Positions 14,192-23,221 of a stretch of 64,000 nt of DNA are shown piece by piece (position 1 is the stretch's first letter; every line of letters starts with the position of its first letter). The position numbers and the translations under genes were made by a program. This stretch comes from Sutcliffiella tianshenii (GTDB lineage: Bacteria > Bacillota > Bacilli > Bacillales > Bacillaceae_I). Below the pieces are notes generated by a model, which saw nothing but the letters and a program-made list of their open reading frames with translations, did not search any database and was not told the DNA's origin. Location of the stretch: contig NZ_JAFBED010000005.1 of NCBI RefSeq assembly GCF_016908565.1, forward strand, positions 62,001-126,000. Direction: 5' to 3'.

Positions 14192-17119
14192 TTATATGAA
14201 GCTCATAAGGCTTTCTTTGATGAACTTTTCGAACTCTTCCTGCCCCCGAGGCTTTGAGAGATGATAGCCTTGTGCAACGTCACAGGACAGTGTTTCCAAA
14301 AGCTGCAACTGTTCTTCGGATTCTATCCCTTCTGCAATCACTTTGAGGTTCAAGCCTTTCCCCATAGTGACTATTGCATGGACAATCGCCACATCCTTTG
14401 AATCGTAGCGGAGATTTTTAATGAAACTCCGATCGATTTTCAAGTTATTGATTGGCAAGTCCCTCAAATAGCTTAACGAGGAGTAGCCGGTACCGAAATC
14501 ATCGACGGAAAGCTGGACTCCAAGCTCCTGCAGTTCCTTCATGACCGCGATGCTGTATGTGGCATTGCGGAGCATGACGCTTTCAGTCAATTCGAGCTGT
14601 AAGTAGGAAGGTTCTAGGCCACTTGCCATCAATGCCTTTTTCACTTCCTGGATAAAGGTCGGTTGCTGGAACTGGTGTGCTGATACATTGACCGAAATTG
14701 TCATATCACCAATCCCTATTTCGTGCCACCTTTTTGCCTCAAGACAGGCCGAACGGAGCACCCATACCCCGATATCGGTGATAAGTCCAGTTTCTTCCGC
14801 CAATGGGATGAATTCCGCCGGGGAAACCAGACCCAATTTAGGATGATCCCATCGGATCAACGCTTCCGCTCCGATTACCCGCTTTGACTGTATATCAATG
14901 AAAGGCTGGTAACAAAGGAAAAATTCGTTTTTTTCCAAAGCCTTTCTAAGGTAACTTTCCAGTTCTATCCTAAACATCGCCTGGTGGTTCATATCATTTG
15001 AGTAGAATTTCACTCGATTTCCCCCGAGCTTCTTTGCTTGGTTCATGGCAGCATCCGCATTTTTTAATAAACTCTCTGCATTAACGCCATCATTTGGGAA
15101 AAGGCTTACCCCGATGCTTGCTGTCACATAGAATTCCTGTTCATTGTAAAGAATCGGCTTATTGATCGAATTCAATAGTGCTTGGGCGATATTGATTACT
15201 TCATCAACACTTTTATAATCGGATAAGGAGAGGGTGAATTTATCTCCGCCAAATCTGCCGAGATAGCTTTTGCTGGGGAGGATTTTCCTGATCCTTTCAA
15301 TGATATGGATCAGCAGTTTATCCCCTACATAATGACCAAGGCTGTCATTGATGAGCTTGAATCGGTCAAAATCGATAAACAACACTGCCAGCTTCTGCTT
15401 TGATTTTGCTTTTTTGATTTCATCCATTTCTTCTGTTAAGCGTTCACTGAAATTCTGCCTGTTCGGCAAGGCTGTTGCAGCGTCAAAATAAGCTAAATAC
15501 GCCACTCGCTCTTCCGCTTTCTTCTGGGCCGTTATATCCCTCCCGATCCCATAGACACCGGCGCGTTCCCCGTGGACGATAATCGGGATGTGCTTGATTA
15601 AATAGGTTCGTTCCTGGCCATCCCGTTCCTTGAGATCTACTTCATACGTTTGTTCTATCCCTTGCAAGGCTTGAAAGAAATGATTGGAAACCCGTTCCAC
15701 ATCACTTGGCTTCAAAAAGCTTAACGCACTTTTCTTCAAAATCTGCTTTTCGGTAAAACCGAAGATTTCCGAGAATCTGGGGTTAACGCTCAGAACCCGC
15801 CCAAAAAGATCAATGGAAAAAACAATGTCGGAATTATGCTCAAACAAAGACTTATATCGCTGCTCTGATTTCTCGATGCTCTTATTAAGTTTGGCTATAT
15901 CCCTCGTGGATGCATCCACCAAATGGGAGAGCGCCAAAACCGCCTTCGTTTCATTCGGCATCTCAAAATCTACCATCAAAGGGGACCTGCTATTGATCAC
16001 AGTTGATTCGCTCATCGCAATGGTGATGTTGGAAAAGCTGACATAATCCACTTGGCCCTTTGATGAATAATCGATTTCCCCATAGGAAAAGAATCCAGTG
16101 GTAGGAGCAATCCCCTGCAAAGCTTTTATTTCTTTTTCAACAAAATGGCCGAAGTATCTTCTTCTTGCCATACAGTTAAAAATCAGGATGGATTCCACCG
16201 GTTTATTGATAAGCTCTTCTATCTGTAATTTCGTCTTATCTATAATCCCCTGAGCATCGGCATAGGAAAATGTGAAGGATTCTCCTTCGTATACCCTTCT
16301 GTCCACCTTGATGCTGCCATCCTCCAGCACATGAGTAACAAATAGAGGTGTCTTCTTCCCATTCCGCACCGTCATCATCGGGAATTGAGTTCCACTAAGA
16401 GGTAGTTCCCTAACAAATTGCTCCCCAAGATATTTCTTCAGTATCGTAAGGGGAGTCAATTTATTAATGGAACGAATGATGCTCCCTTCTGCACATGTCA
16501 TGAGAAACGAGGTGCCGATCTCTTTCCAGCAGTGATTCGATAATGGATAAACCTCCAAAACCTCACTATCAAGAGCTATCGCCACTATTCCATTGACTGT
16601 GATCTGATCATCCAACCAAACATAGGTCTCCCCAAACTCACCGTTCGCCCCTGCCAATGCACCGAAAATTTTCGTTTCTGTATGACTCGAGTGCCGGCCC
16701 AGCCCTTGTGCCAATTTATCATAGTCAAAATGCAGACCATTAGCCAAAAGAAGAATAAGCTTTGTTTTTTCCGTAATCATTTCCTGTACTATCTGATGAC
16801 CGATATTGTCCAGGGATTCGAATTCCTCGAAAGGATATAGTGAAGTATGAACTTGTGTCTTATCAAAAAGCATAAAGGATATTATTATTTCATTGGTTGA
16901 AATCACTCCTCCGGAAATTTCCCCATCCGTTGTTGCACCCACTACCTGTGCCTGCGGAAGATTCCCTCTGATCTTCTGGATGATTCCACTCAGTTCATCC
17001 TTATCCGTCGATCCCGCGTACATATGTACAAGCACTTCAGAATGGGAGGCAATATCATGTTTTCGGATAAACGGGACTATATCCCCAGGCTCTTTATATG
17101 TAAGATTTAAAGTTTTCAT
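14192..17119 (-). CDS. FIST-PAS-GGDEF-EAL c-di-GMP signalling protein (probable phosphodiesterase)
   Basis: This protein of about 975 residues has four parts: FIST-N and FIST-C small-molecule sensor domains (to about 395), a short coiled linker, a PAS domain (about 420-540), a GGDEF domain (about 545-705) and an EAL domain (about 715-965). The GGDEF active-site motif reads GGDKF at about 624-628: the metal-binding Glu is replaced by Lys, so cyclase activity is doubtful. The EAL domain keeps EALIRW, NVSAHQ, LELTES, DDFGTGYSSL, KIDRSF and QGYHLSKP, so it should hydrolyse c-di-GMP. The ATG at 17119 has GGGAG 9 nt upstream; an ATG at 17125 is closer to it. Monocistronic. The FIST domain may bind amino acids or another nutrient; its ligand is unknown. 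Confidence 0.9.
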   Translation of the reverse strand: MKTLNLTYKEPGDIVPFIRKHDIASHSEVLVHMYAGSTDKDELSGIIQKIRGNLPQAQVVGATTDGEISGGVISTNEIIISFMLFDKTQVHTSLYPFEEFESLDNIGHQIVQEMITEKTKLILLLANGLHFDYDKLAQGLGRHSSHTETKIFGALAGANGEFGETYVWLDDQITVNGIVAIALDSEVLEVYPLSNHCWKEIGTSFLMTCAEGSIIRSINKLTPLTILKKYLGEQFVRELPLSGTQFPMMTVRNGKKTPLFVTHVLEDGSIKVDRRVYEGESFTFSYADAQGIIDKTKLQIEELINKPVESILIFNCMARRRYFGHFVEKEIKALQGIAPTTGFFSYGEIDYSSKGQVDYVSFSNITIAMSESTVINSRSPLMVDFEMPNETKAVLALSHLVDASTRDIAKLNKSIEKSEQRYKSLFEHNSDIVFSIDLFGRVLSVNPRFSEIFGFTEKQILKKSALSFLKPSDVERVSNHFFQALQGIEQTYEVDLKERDGQERTYLIKHIPIIVHGERAGVYGIGRDITAQKKAEERVAYLAYFDAATALPNRQNFSERLTEEMDEIKKAKSKQKLAVLFIDFDRFKLINDSLGHYVGDKLLIHIIERIRKILPSKSYLGRFGGDKFTLSLSDYKSVDEVINIAQALLNSINKPILYNEQEFYVTASIGVSLFPNDGVNAESLLKNADAAMNQAKKLGGNRVKFYSNDMNHQAMFRIELESYLRKALEKNEFFLCYQPFIDIQSKRVIGAEALIRWDHPKLGLVSPAEFIPLAEETGLITDIGVWVLRSACLEAKRWHEIGIGDMTISVNVSAHQFQQPTFIQEVKKALMASGLEPSYLQLELTESVMLRNATYSIAVMKELQELGVQLSVDDFGTGYSSLSYLRDLPINNLKIDRSFIKNLRYDSKDVAIVHAIVTMGKGLNLKVIAEGIESEEQLQLLETLSCDVAQGYHLSKPRGQEEFEKFIKESLMSFI

Positions 17120-17264
17120 AAGCATAAACTCCCATAGGTTCTACATCTTATTACAAAACAAGTGCATATTTTACAATTTATTCATTTTAACTTTACCATA
17201 GTTATAAACTCGAAAACATGTAAAATTGAAAACATTCGTAGAAGAATATTGGGGTGGGAGCCAT

Positions 17265-17309
17265 AAAAAAAATGCCTGATCAACATTAGATGATGATCAG
17301 GCATTTTTA
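17265..17309. terminator. Terminator after yisL
   Basis: AATGCCTGATCA and TGATCAGGCATT form a 12-bp perfect stem with A and T runs on both sides. It serves yisL on the minus strand. Confidence 0.85.
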
Positions 17310-17315
17310 AAGGAA

Positions 17316-17669
17316 TCAGAAGAAGTTCATTCCCATATCCAAACTGAAACCTAAATATAAAACATATGCAAACGCAGCGGCAAAAATGACCCAAAGGACT
17401 GTGGTAGATTTGCCTTTTCTTGTGCGAACAGAAATCATTTCCATCAGACCGATGACGACGATCCCCATCAATCCTTTGACGATGTAGTCTCCCGTCAGAT
17501 TAATGTTCCAAAGCAGAAGTACTCCTGTAGCAACAATCAATATGTAGAACAATCGTAAAACCATGGAGACGATTTTCGCGCCTTTGGCTTTGCCGCTTTT
17601 TTGCAGAGCGATCGCCACGACGAAAAGAATCAATGCAACTGCCCATGTTGAAATATGTGCATGTGTCAT
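17316..17669 (-). CDS. yisL: YisL family membrane protein (DUF1516/UPF0344)
   Basis: This 117-residue protein has four hydrophobic helices. It starts MTHAHISTWAVALILF, has the conserved KSGKAKGAKIVSMVLRLFYI loop and helix, and ends in a short hydrophobic tail. This is the pattern of the YisL/UPF0344 family found throughout Bacillus at this locus. Function is unknown. The ATG follows AAGGAGGAA. It is monocistronic with a strong terminator and is transcribed divergently from rocD. Confidence 0.88.
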   Translation of the reverse strand: MTHAHISTWAVALILFVVAIALQKSGKAKGAKIVSMVLRLFYILIVATGVLLLWNINLTGDYIVKGLMGIVVIGLMEMISVRTRKGKSTTVLWVIFAAAFAYVLYLGFSLDMGMNFF

Positions 17670-17784
17670 GCGTGTTCCTCCTTACTTTCAAGTAAAATAC
17701 AATACTTGTATCATACCATGTTTTACTAAAAAACCTAAATAAATCGTCTTTTTTCTCTTGGGATAAGATTTTGAATTTTAACAA

Positions 17785-17793
17785 TGCTATAAT
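17785..17793 (+). promoter_or_regulatory. Extended -10 promoter of rocD
   Basis: TGCTATAAT is a perfect extended -10 (TGNTATAAT), 44 bp before the rocD ATG, with only a weak -35. No sigma-54 type -24/-12 (GG...GC) pair was seen, unlike the SigL-dependent roc genes of B. subtilis. Confidence 0.55.
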
Positions 17794-17837
17794 ATTTTTG
17801 AAAGCCATTACATTGATCAGATGGAGGTATTTCATAC

Positions 17838-19034
17838 ATGACCACTAAAACTCACGATATCATCAGCATTACAGAAAAATTTGGAGCAAACAACTATCAT
17901 CCGCTTCCAATCGTCATTTCCAAGGCGGAAGGGGTTTGGGTGGAGGATCCGGAAGGCAATAAATACATGGATATGCTCAGCGCATATTCCGCTGTGAACC
18001 AGGGCCACCGTCATCCAAAAATCATTCAGGCATTGAAAGATCAAGCAGATAAAATCACATTGACTTCCCGCGCCTTCCACAATGACCAGCTTGGACCGTG
18101 GTACGAAAAAGTCGCAGGGCTGACAAATAAGAGCATGGTACTGCCGATGAACACAGGGGCAGAAGCAGTGGAAACAGCTGTTAAAGCAGTTCGCCGCTGG
18201 GCCTACGATGTAAAGGGAGTGCCTGTCAATCAAGCGGAAATCATCGTTTGTGAGGACAATTTCCACGGACGTACCATGACAGCCGTTTCCATGTCATCAA
18301 GCGAAGAGTACCAGGAAGGCTTCGGACCGATGCTTCCTGGAATCAAAGTAATCCCTTATGGAAGTATCGAAGCATTGGAAAGTGCCATCACGCCTGATAC
18401 CGCGGCATTCATCTTCGAACCGATTCAGGGGGAAGCTGGAATCAACATCCCGGAAGAAGGGTTCCTGAAAGCTGCATATGACGTCTGCAAGGCGAACAAT
18501 GTCTTGTATGTAGCGGATGAAATCCAGGCTGGACTTGGCCGCTCAGGAAAACTGTTCGCTTGTGACTGGGAAAATGTAGAGCCGGATATGTATATCCTTG
18601 GCAAGGCACTCGGCGGAGGGGTCTTCCCTATCTCTTGCGTTGCTGCAAACAAGGATATCCTCGGGGTATTCAATCCTGGATCGCATGGCTCCACTTTCGG
18701 CGGTAACCCACTTGCGTGTGCCGTTTCCATGGCAGCCCTCGAAGTCATTGAAGAGGAAAAACTGGTGGAAAGATCCTTTGAGCTTGGCAACTACATGCAG
18801 TCGGAACTTTCTAAAATAAACAATCCTATCATCAAGGAAATCCGCGGCAGAGGCCTGTTCATTGGCGTGGAACTGACAGAAGCTGCACGTCCTTACTGTG
18901 AAAAGCTGAAAGAGGAAGGTCTCCTCTGCAAAGAAACGCATGAAACGGTTATCCGCTTTGCACCTCCCCTCGTCATTTCACAGGAAGATCTGGACTGGGC
19001 GATCGAAAAAGTGAAGAAAGTGTTATCTGTTTAG
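17838..19034 (+). CDS. rocD: Ornithine aminotransferase RocD
   Basis: This 398-residue class III PLP aminotransferase converts ornithine and 2-oxoglutarate to glutamate semialdehyde and glutamate, in arginine breakdown or proline formation. Diagnostic stretches are [56 protein letters not shown] (with the PLP-contacting Asp) and [12 protein letters not shown], where Lys forms the Schiff base. Length and motifs agree with the ornithine branch rather than with acetylornithine or GABA transaminases. The ATG follows ATGGAGG. It is a single gene ending in a very strong hairpin, with no roc genes beside it. Confidence 0.95.
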   Translation: MTTKTHDIISITEKFGANNYHPLPIVISKAEGVWVEDPEGNKYMDMLSAYSAVNQGHRHPKIIQALKDQADKITLTSRAFHNDQLGPWYEKVAGLTNKSMVLPMNTGAEAVETAVKAVRRWAYDVKGVPVNQAEIIVCEDNFHGRTMTAVSMSSSEEYQEGFGPMLPGIKVIPYGSIEALESAITPDTAAFIFEPIQGEAGINIPEEGFLKAAYDVCKANNVLYVADEIQAGLGRSGKLFACDWENVEPDMYILGKALGGGVFPISCVAANKDILGVFNPGSHGSTFGGNPLACAVSMAALEVIEEEKLVERSFELGNYMQSELSKINNPIIKEIRGRGLFIGVELTEAARPYCEKLKEEGLLCKETHETVIRFAPPLVISQEDLDWAIEKVKKVLSV

Positions 19035-19046
19035 GAAGAAACTGGG

Positions 19047-19088
19047 CCAGGCACTCCTTAGATTGATTGAGGAGTGCCTGGTTTTTTT
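19047..19088 (+). terminator. Terminator of rocD
   Basis: CCAGGCACTCCT and AGGAGTGCCTGG form a 12-bp perfect stem followed by seven T. Confidence 0.92.
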
Positions 19089-19112
19089 ATTTGATTGGCC
19101 CTGACTTTCTGT

Positions 19113-19233
19113 ATTCTATCCAAAACACCCGTTAATCTAGCGAAAATGCTACTTATTCTATCCACTTCTTTGGGTAATCTATCCAAAAAGGCTTGTAATC
19201 TGTCCAAAACAGGTTACATTCTATCATCTTTAC
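19113..19233. repeat. Six-unit intergenic repeat, exact 21-nt period
   Basis: The core TCTATCC (variants TCTAGCG, TCTGTCC, TCTATCA) occurs at 19115, 19136, 19157, 19178, 19199 and 19220, each 21 nt apart, mostly preceded by TAA or TAT and followed by AAAA. The rest of each unit varies. On the minus strand one frame reads as heptads of LDRLxxx type with a stop in the second-last unit. It lies between the rocD terminator and the yisK terminator, in a stretch without a gene. Confidence 0.8.
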
Positions 19234-19274
19234 AAAATATGTAAAACACAGACGTACCCGCCACCGTTCATGCA

Positions 19275-19321
19275 TAAAAAAAAAGCGCGCCTCCAACACG
19301 TTTTAGTGCTGCAGCACGCTT
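19275..19321 (-). terminator. Terminator of yisK
   Basis: On the minus strand AGCGTGC pairs with GCGCGCT (one G-U) and CAGCAC with GTGTTG, followed by nine T. Confidence 0.7.
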
Positions 19322-19340
19322 CAAGCCAGACACAATATTA

Positions 19341-20246
19341 TCAATTGACCTTATTCGTAAGTTTGCCTATCCCTTCAACGATCACTTCCACCACATCCCC
19401 GCGTTTCAGGAATCTTGGCGGGTTGAAGCCTTTCCCTACCCCGGCTGGTGTTCCTGTTGCGATGATGTCCCCCGGTTCGAGCGTCATGCCTTTTGACAAC
19501 GTGGCAATCATCTCCGGAATGGAAAAGATCATCAGATCGGTCCTGGCATGCTGCCTTACCTCGCCGTTTACTAGGGTACTGATTTCAAGATTATGCGGAT
19601 CTTCGATAGCGGACTTATGGACGATCACAGGTCCCATAGGGCATGATGCATCAAGGCTTTTCCCAAGAAAGAACTGCTTATGACGTGCTTGCATGTCACG
19701 GGCGGTAATATCATTGATGATGGTATAGCCGAAGACGTAGTCATAAGCCTCTTCCTCTTTTATCCCCATTCCTCTCTTTCCGATAACGACCGCCAATTCC
19801 CCTTCATAGTCAAGCTGGCTTGTCAGACCTTCATGCAATAGGATATCATCCCCATCCCCGATCACAGATGTCGGCGCCTTTGTAAAGATCATGATGTGTT
19901 CCGGGATGTCCCCTTCGCTTCCCATCTCCAACACATGATCTTTATAGTTTTTCCCGACACAAAGTACATTTTTTGCAGGTCGGGGTATGGGAGCTAAAAG
20001 GGTGACCTCCTCCATTTTATAGAAAAACGATGGCGCCTCCCTATGTGTTAATACCCAATCCCTTAACGCGGCTGCCTTATCCATGAAATAATCACCTAGT
20101 GCAATGCATTCCATGAGGGTGTGCGGCAGGGTTTGTACACCATCTTTCACTTTTTCAGTTTGATGAAGATCGATGACATATTGCTGTGATTCATCTGTTA
20201 ATCCTACAAATATTTTTCCATTATATTGAGCAGTAAGAAAATGCAT
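19341..20246 (-). CDS. yisK: YisK, fumarylacetoacetate hydrolase (FAH) superfamily protein
   Basis: This 301-residue protein has a YisK-type N-terminal domain and the FAH fold from about residue 90: NVLCVGKNYKDHVLEMG, the metal-binding DYEGELAVVIGKRG glutamates, and DIIATGTPAGVGKG near the end. Relatives include acylpyruvases and oxaloacetate decarboxylases; B. subtilis YisK has been linked to oxaloacetate decarboxylation and to the cell-shape protein Mbl. Synteny with yisI and yisL supports the YisK name. The ATG is preceded by AAAGGGGATCC. Monocistronic. Confidence 0.88.
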   Translation of the reverse strand: MHFLTAQYNGKIFVGLTDESQQYVIDLHQTEKVKDGVQTLPHTLMECIALGDYFMDKAAALRDWVLTHREAPSFFYKMEEVTLLAPIPRPAKNVLCVGKNYKDHVLEMGSEGDIPEHIMIFTKAPTSVIGDGDDILLHEGLTSQLDYEGELAVVIGKRGMGIKEEEAYDYVFGYTIINDITARDMQARHKQFFLGKSLDASCPMGPVIVHKSAIEDPHNLEISTLVNGEVRQHARTDLMIFSIPEMIATLSKGMTLEPGDIIATGTPAGVGKGFNPPRFLKRGDVVEVIVEGIGKLTNKVN

Positions 20247-20393
20247 AAGGATGGATCCCCTTTCTAGTCGAAACGTTTTTTGTAGTATTTTGTTATATTA
20301 TGACTTGTTTTAGCGAAGTCCTTTTTTTCTTTTTCGAACCATGCCATAATTAGGACAATCGATTGCATCTTATTAAAAATGGAGTAGAGTCGT

Positions 20394-20573
20394 ATGTTAG
20401 CTTTGAAGATTGAATTAAAGAGAAAACAAATGATTCATTGTGCGAAAGAGTATGGATTCACCGCTTCTGAAACGGTTCAATGCAGCCAGGAGCTAGATGC
20501 TTTACTTAACAAACAATGGGAACAGCAGATGCTTGCCATTCACCACTCAAATAAATATTCTTTTGCCCAATAG
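20394..20573 (+). CDS. yisI: Spo0E-like aspartyl-phosphate phosphatase (YisI type)
   Basis: This is a 59-residue protein, MLALKIELKRKQMIHCAKEY and onward. It has the Spo0E family layout: two short helices, a lysine/arginine-rich first helix ending in A-KEYGF, and the signature SQELDALLNK at residues 31-40. Spo0E-type phosphatases remove phosphate from Spo0A and delay sporulation. GGAG lies 9 nt before the ATG. Position between yisK and gerP corresponds to B. subtilis yisI. The motif and locus make this gene convincing in spite of its size. A terminator hairpin follows within a few bases. Confidence 0.85.
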   Translation: MLALKIELKRKQMIHCAKEYGFTASETVQCSQELDALLNKQWEQQMLAIHHSNKYSFAQ

Positions 20574-20574
20574 G

Positions 20575-20602
20575 AAGATGCGAGATATTATGCTCGCATC
20601 TT
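20575..20602. terminator. Shared hairpin terminator between yisI and the DUF418 gene
   Basis: AAGATGCGAG and CTCGCATCTT form a 10-bp perfect stem with T-run toward + and A/T-rich sequence on the other side. It overlaps the last codons of the converging DUF418 gene. Confidence 0.8.
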
Positions 20603-21787
20603 TTCATTTGGACTTTTTCTGAGCGGAGATCTTCTGCCATACGTCCCCATTCTCCATAGCCATTCCATTGGCCCGTAATAAAAACGGGACAACCATAACT
20701 TGCTCAAGAATATTTGTAGTACATATACTCCTAGTACGAGCATCAGGCCTTGGAACGGCTTAAAGGTTCCGTATAGCCCCAATCCATAGCTGTAAAAAAT
20801 GAAGGTGCAGAGCACGGACTGAAACAAATAGTTTGTCAGACTCATTTTCCCTACATATCTCAAAGGAGAAAGTATTTTTTTGCCTACACCCTTTCTTGTT
20901 GCAAGGACGATGGTGAGGAAATAGAATAAAGCACTTGCCGGTCCCCCTATGGAATCCTGCAGATAATCCACCGCAAGGTTTCCTCCCGCATAGTATGGAA
21001 GCAATTTAAAAATCAATGCTAATACCAAAGTCAATGCCCATAGTTTCTTGAACACCCCAAGATTCTCCTCTGTGTTATGGAGCCATCTTTCCTTTGCAGC
21101 CGCTGCCCCGAAAAGGAACATAGGCAATATGGAGAGAACGATGAATACCGAATTAGCTATATTTACAAATGCCCAGTCTTCCATCCGCTGCCTTGTGATC
21201 TCCATGAACGAACCATTCGCATATATCTCCAGTGACTGCAGCGCTGTTCCCTGATACGCCTCATAAACATCTAAGTTTCCATCCATCATCATCATCGATA
21301 GTAACATCAGCAGCGTCAAAAGGATGGTTGGGATAGTAATGAGAAGTATCCCGGTCCACACCATGGCTTTTGATGATAGGTTTCTCATGAGCAATAACAG
21401 AAAACCCGTGATGGCATAACTGATCAGAATATCACCGTGCCAGATCAGGAATGCATGAATGCAGCCTATTGCGAGTAGGACAATCAGTCTTCTCGAAAAG
21501 TATTTGGGAGCGGATAGTTCCTTTTCTTTCAGACGGTCCATGAAAATGATGAATCCATATCCGAACAAAAAGGAAAACAGCGTATAAAAGCTTGCCTGTG
21601 CAACTATATCCACGAAATTTACCGTCCAAATATCCAACCTGTCATTCCAGTATGTACGCTGATCCACATATAGCATCGGCGAAAAAAATGAGGGCATGTT
21701 TACCAGGAAAATACCCAGTATCGCCAGGCCTCTTATAATATCTAAAGCAATGATTCTATCTTTCTCTTCTATCGGTGCAGCTTTCAA
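20588..21787 (-). CDS. DUF418 family integral membrane protein
   Basis: This protein of about 399 residues has roughly ten membrane segments. It opens RIIALDIIRGLAILGIFLVN and contains SFYTLFSFLFGYGFIIFMDR and the C-terminal KMSLTNYLFQSVLCTFIFY plus a GPMEWLWRMGTYG end. These are signatures of the DUF418/YeiB family, related to acyltransferase-3-like membrane proteins; function is unknown. I prefer TTG 21787: GGGAGG is 6 nt upstream, whereas the ATG at 21802 has no ribosome site. It is transcribed divergently from the gerP operon. Confidence 0.82.
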   Translation of the reverse strand: MKAAPIEEKDRIIALDIIRGLAILGIFLVNMPSFFSPMLYVDQRTYWNDRLDIWTVNFVDIVAQASFYTLFSFLFGYGFIIFMDRLKEKELSAPKYFSRRLIVLLAIGCIHAFLIWHGDILISYAITGFLLLLMRNLSSKAMVWTGILLITIPTILLTLLMLLSMMMMDGNLDVYEAYQGTALQSLEIYANGSFMEITRQRMEDWAFVNIANSVFIVLSILPMFLFGAAAAKERWLHNTEENLGVFKKLWALTLVLALIFKLLPYYAGGNLAVDYLQDSIGGPASALFYFLTIVLATRKGVGKKILSPLRYVGKMSLTNYLFQSVLCTFIFYSYGLGLYGTFKPFQGLMLVLGVYVLQIFLSKLWLSRFYYGPMEWLWRMGTYGRRSPLRKSPNEKMRA

Positions 21788-21884
21788 CCTATTCCCTCCC
21801 ATCAGATGATATGTACATTATAGCCGATTTACCTATATATTCCTATATGAGTTATCGCTAAAGGGGATCACCCATTTTCTACTC

Positions 21885-21911
21885 ACCATACCGGGCGTTT
21901 GTCATAGGATA
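21885..21911 (+). promoter_or_regulatory. Sigma-K promoter of the gerP operon
   Basis: AC at 21885, a 16-bp spacer and CATAGGATA at 21903-21911 fit the sigma-K consensus AC-N16-CATANNNTA exactly. In B. subtilis gerP is transcribed by sigma-K in the mother cell late in sporulation. Confidence 0.75.
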
Positions 21912-22001
21912 ATAAGTAAGGTGAAGGATTATCCTCTTTCCCACTGATGGATTGGCTTGGGAAAAGCAGGTACATTCAATTTGGTAAAGGAGTTAACGTT
22001 T

Positions 22002-22223
22002 ATGCCAGCAATAGTCGGAGCTGTAAATGTTAACAGTATAGGGAATTCCGGCATTTTCCATATAGGGGATGTATTTCAGATGTCCCCCACCAGTGTCGCA
22101 AAGACCTTTGCGGGTGCAGGCAGCTTTAATACAGGTGATGCAATCACTGTCAGCAACACAAACAGCCAGACCAATACGTATGATCAGGATGTAGCTGATC
22201 AGCCAGTGGCATTGAATGCGTAA
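22002..22223 (+). CDS. gerPA: Spore germination protein GerPA
   Basis: This 73-residue protein, MPAIVGAVNVNSIGNSGIFH and onward, has the GerPA/GerPF family pattern: N-terminal MPAIVG, a central FHIGDVFQMSPTSVAKTFAG, SFNTGD, and a closing TYDQDVADQP. GerP proteins assemble in the inner coat and let germinants pass to receptors at the inner membrane. The ATG has AAAGGAG. First gene of the gerPABCDEF operon behind a sigma-K promoter. It is the least similar of the three MPAI-type paralogues here. Confidence 0.93.
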   Translation: MPAIVGAVNVNSIGNSGIFHIGDVFQMSPTSVAKTFAGAGSFNTGDAITVSNTNSQTNTYDQDVADQPVALNA

Positions 22224-22246
22224 AAAGTGCAGAATGGAGGATTGTA

Positions 22247-22489
22247 ATGGCAACTAATTTTTTCATTAACCAAAGCATCGTCATTCATCAGGTGAAAATA
22301 GGGGGAGTCAGCAACTCCTCCATATTTCAGATTGGAAGTGCAGGCGTCATCAAGAGCTTGTCGAATCTAAATAATACAGGCGGCTTTGTAGGACCTGCCC
22401 CTGAAAGTTCCGCTGAAATCCAAAGCGGCACAGTCATACAACCCGGCAGCGGCGTAACAGGACCTTTAGTACCATTGAAGGCACGCTGA
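22247..22489 (+). CDS. gerPB: Spore germination protein GerPB
   Basis: This 80-residue protein begins MATNFFINQSIVIHQVKIGG and continues with SNSSIFQIGSAGVIKSLSNL, the conserved GerPB/GerPD pattern of a hydrophobic strand, SSS/SNSS and F-IG. It ends in GPLVPLKAR. It acts with the other GerP proteins in coat permeability. The ATG is preceded by GGAGG at 6 nt; gap to gerPA is 23 nt. Confidence 0.92.
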   Translation: MATNFFINQSIVIHQVKIGGVSNSSIFQIGSAGVIKSLSNLNNTGGFVGPAPESSAEIQSGTVIQPGSGVTGPLVPLKAR

Positions 22490-22585
22490 TTTTGCCATGG
22501 GCATTCACCCATTCCTCCTGATTGCATACAATGTTAATGCCTTTAGAAGGTGAATATTAACTCTGCAAATGAAGGGGTGATCAAA

Positions 22586-23206
22586 TTGTATTACAATTTT
22601 CAGCAGTATTTGTACGAATCCCAGCAACAGATCAAGCAACTACAAGAAATTGTAGAAAAACAGTCAAAGCAGATATCAGCCTTGGAAGAAATATTGAAAA
22701 CGATGCAACAGGAGATCATCCAAATCAAAAGTAAACCGAGCATGAATATTGAGAGGATCGAATACAAATTTGACCAGTTGAAGGTGGAGACGCTCGAGGG
22801 CACACTCAACATCGGGCTGACCCCTGGTTCCTCAGGAGAAATAGAGGATTTTGTGGTGACTCAGAACAACCTCGAAGTGCCTGTCCCACAGAGGAACCAG
22901 CAGCTGTCTCAGGTAATAGAAAAGGAATTGTTAGCCTATTTAAACAAAAATGGCGCAAACAAGATCAAGGAAATTGCAGGACAGCAAGGAAGAAGCCTTG
23001 AAGAGCATTATTATGATTTTATGATCCAGGATGTGTCTAAGCAGCTTCCACAGAGAATCAATCATACATTGAACAACTTAACAACAGAGGCAATCCAGAA
23101 AGGCTATAGTGACGAGAAGATCCAAGAGCTGACGGTAGCACAGCTTCAAGGCGATATGGATAAGGCATTTGCCGCCTTCATCCAAAATCTGCCCAAGAAT
23201 AAATAA
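22586..23206 (+). CDS. gerPC: Spore germination protein GerPC
   Basis: This protein of about 206 residues is the largest GerP protein. After YYNFQQYLYESQQQIKQL it shows a strong N-terminal coiled coil (residues about 5-55) with heptad leucines and isoleucines, then the KFDQLKVETLEGTLNIGLTP block and a helical C-terminal half. The start is best placed at TTG 22586, 5 nt after GAAGGGGTGATC; the in-frame GTG at 22550 has no such site. It probably serves as the scaffold of the GerP assembly. Confidence 0.91.
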   Translation: MYYNFQQYLYESQQQIKQLQEIVEKQSKQISALEEILKTMQQEIIQIKSKPSMNIERIEYKFDQLKVETLEGTLNIGLTPGSSGEIEDFVVTQNNLEVPVPQRNQQLSQVIEKELLAYLNKNGANKIKEIAGQQGRSLEEHYYDFMIQDVSKQLPQRINHTLNNLTTEAIQKGYSDEKIQELTVAQLQGDMDKAFAAFIQNLPKNK

Positions 23207-23221
23207 AGTGTGGTGTTCCAT

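Noticed and set aside
17670-17837. SigL (-24/-12) promoter for rocD, as in B. subtilis.
   Set aside because: No TGGCAC-N5-TTGCA type element is visible; an extended -10 is present instead.
17832-18266. 144-codon open frame on the minus strand inside rocD.
   Set aside because: It is a shadow of the certain rocD frame, rich in Cys, His and Phe without any motif.
19113-19233. Regular repeat that might be a CRISPR array.
   Set aside because: The period is only 21 nt, cores are 7-10 nt and degenerate, and there are no distinct repeats of 24 nt or more with unique spacers and no cas genes.
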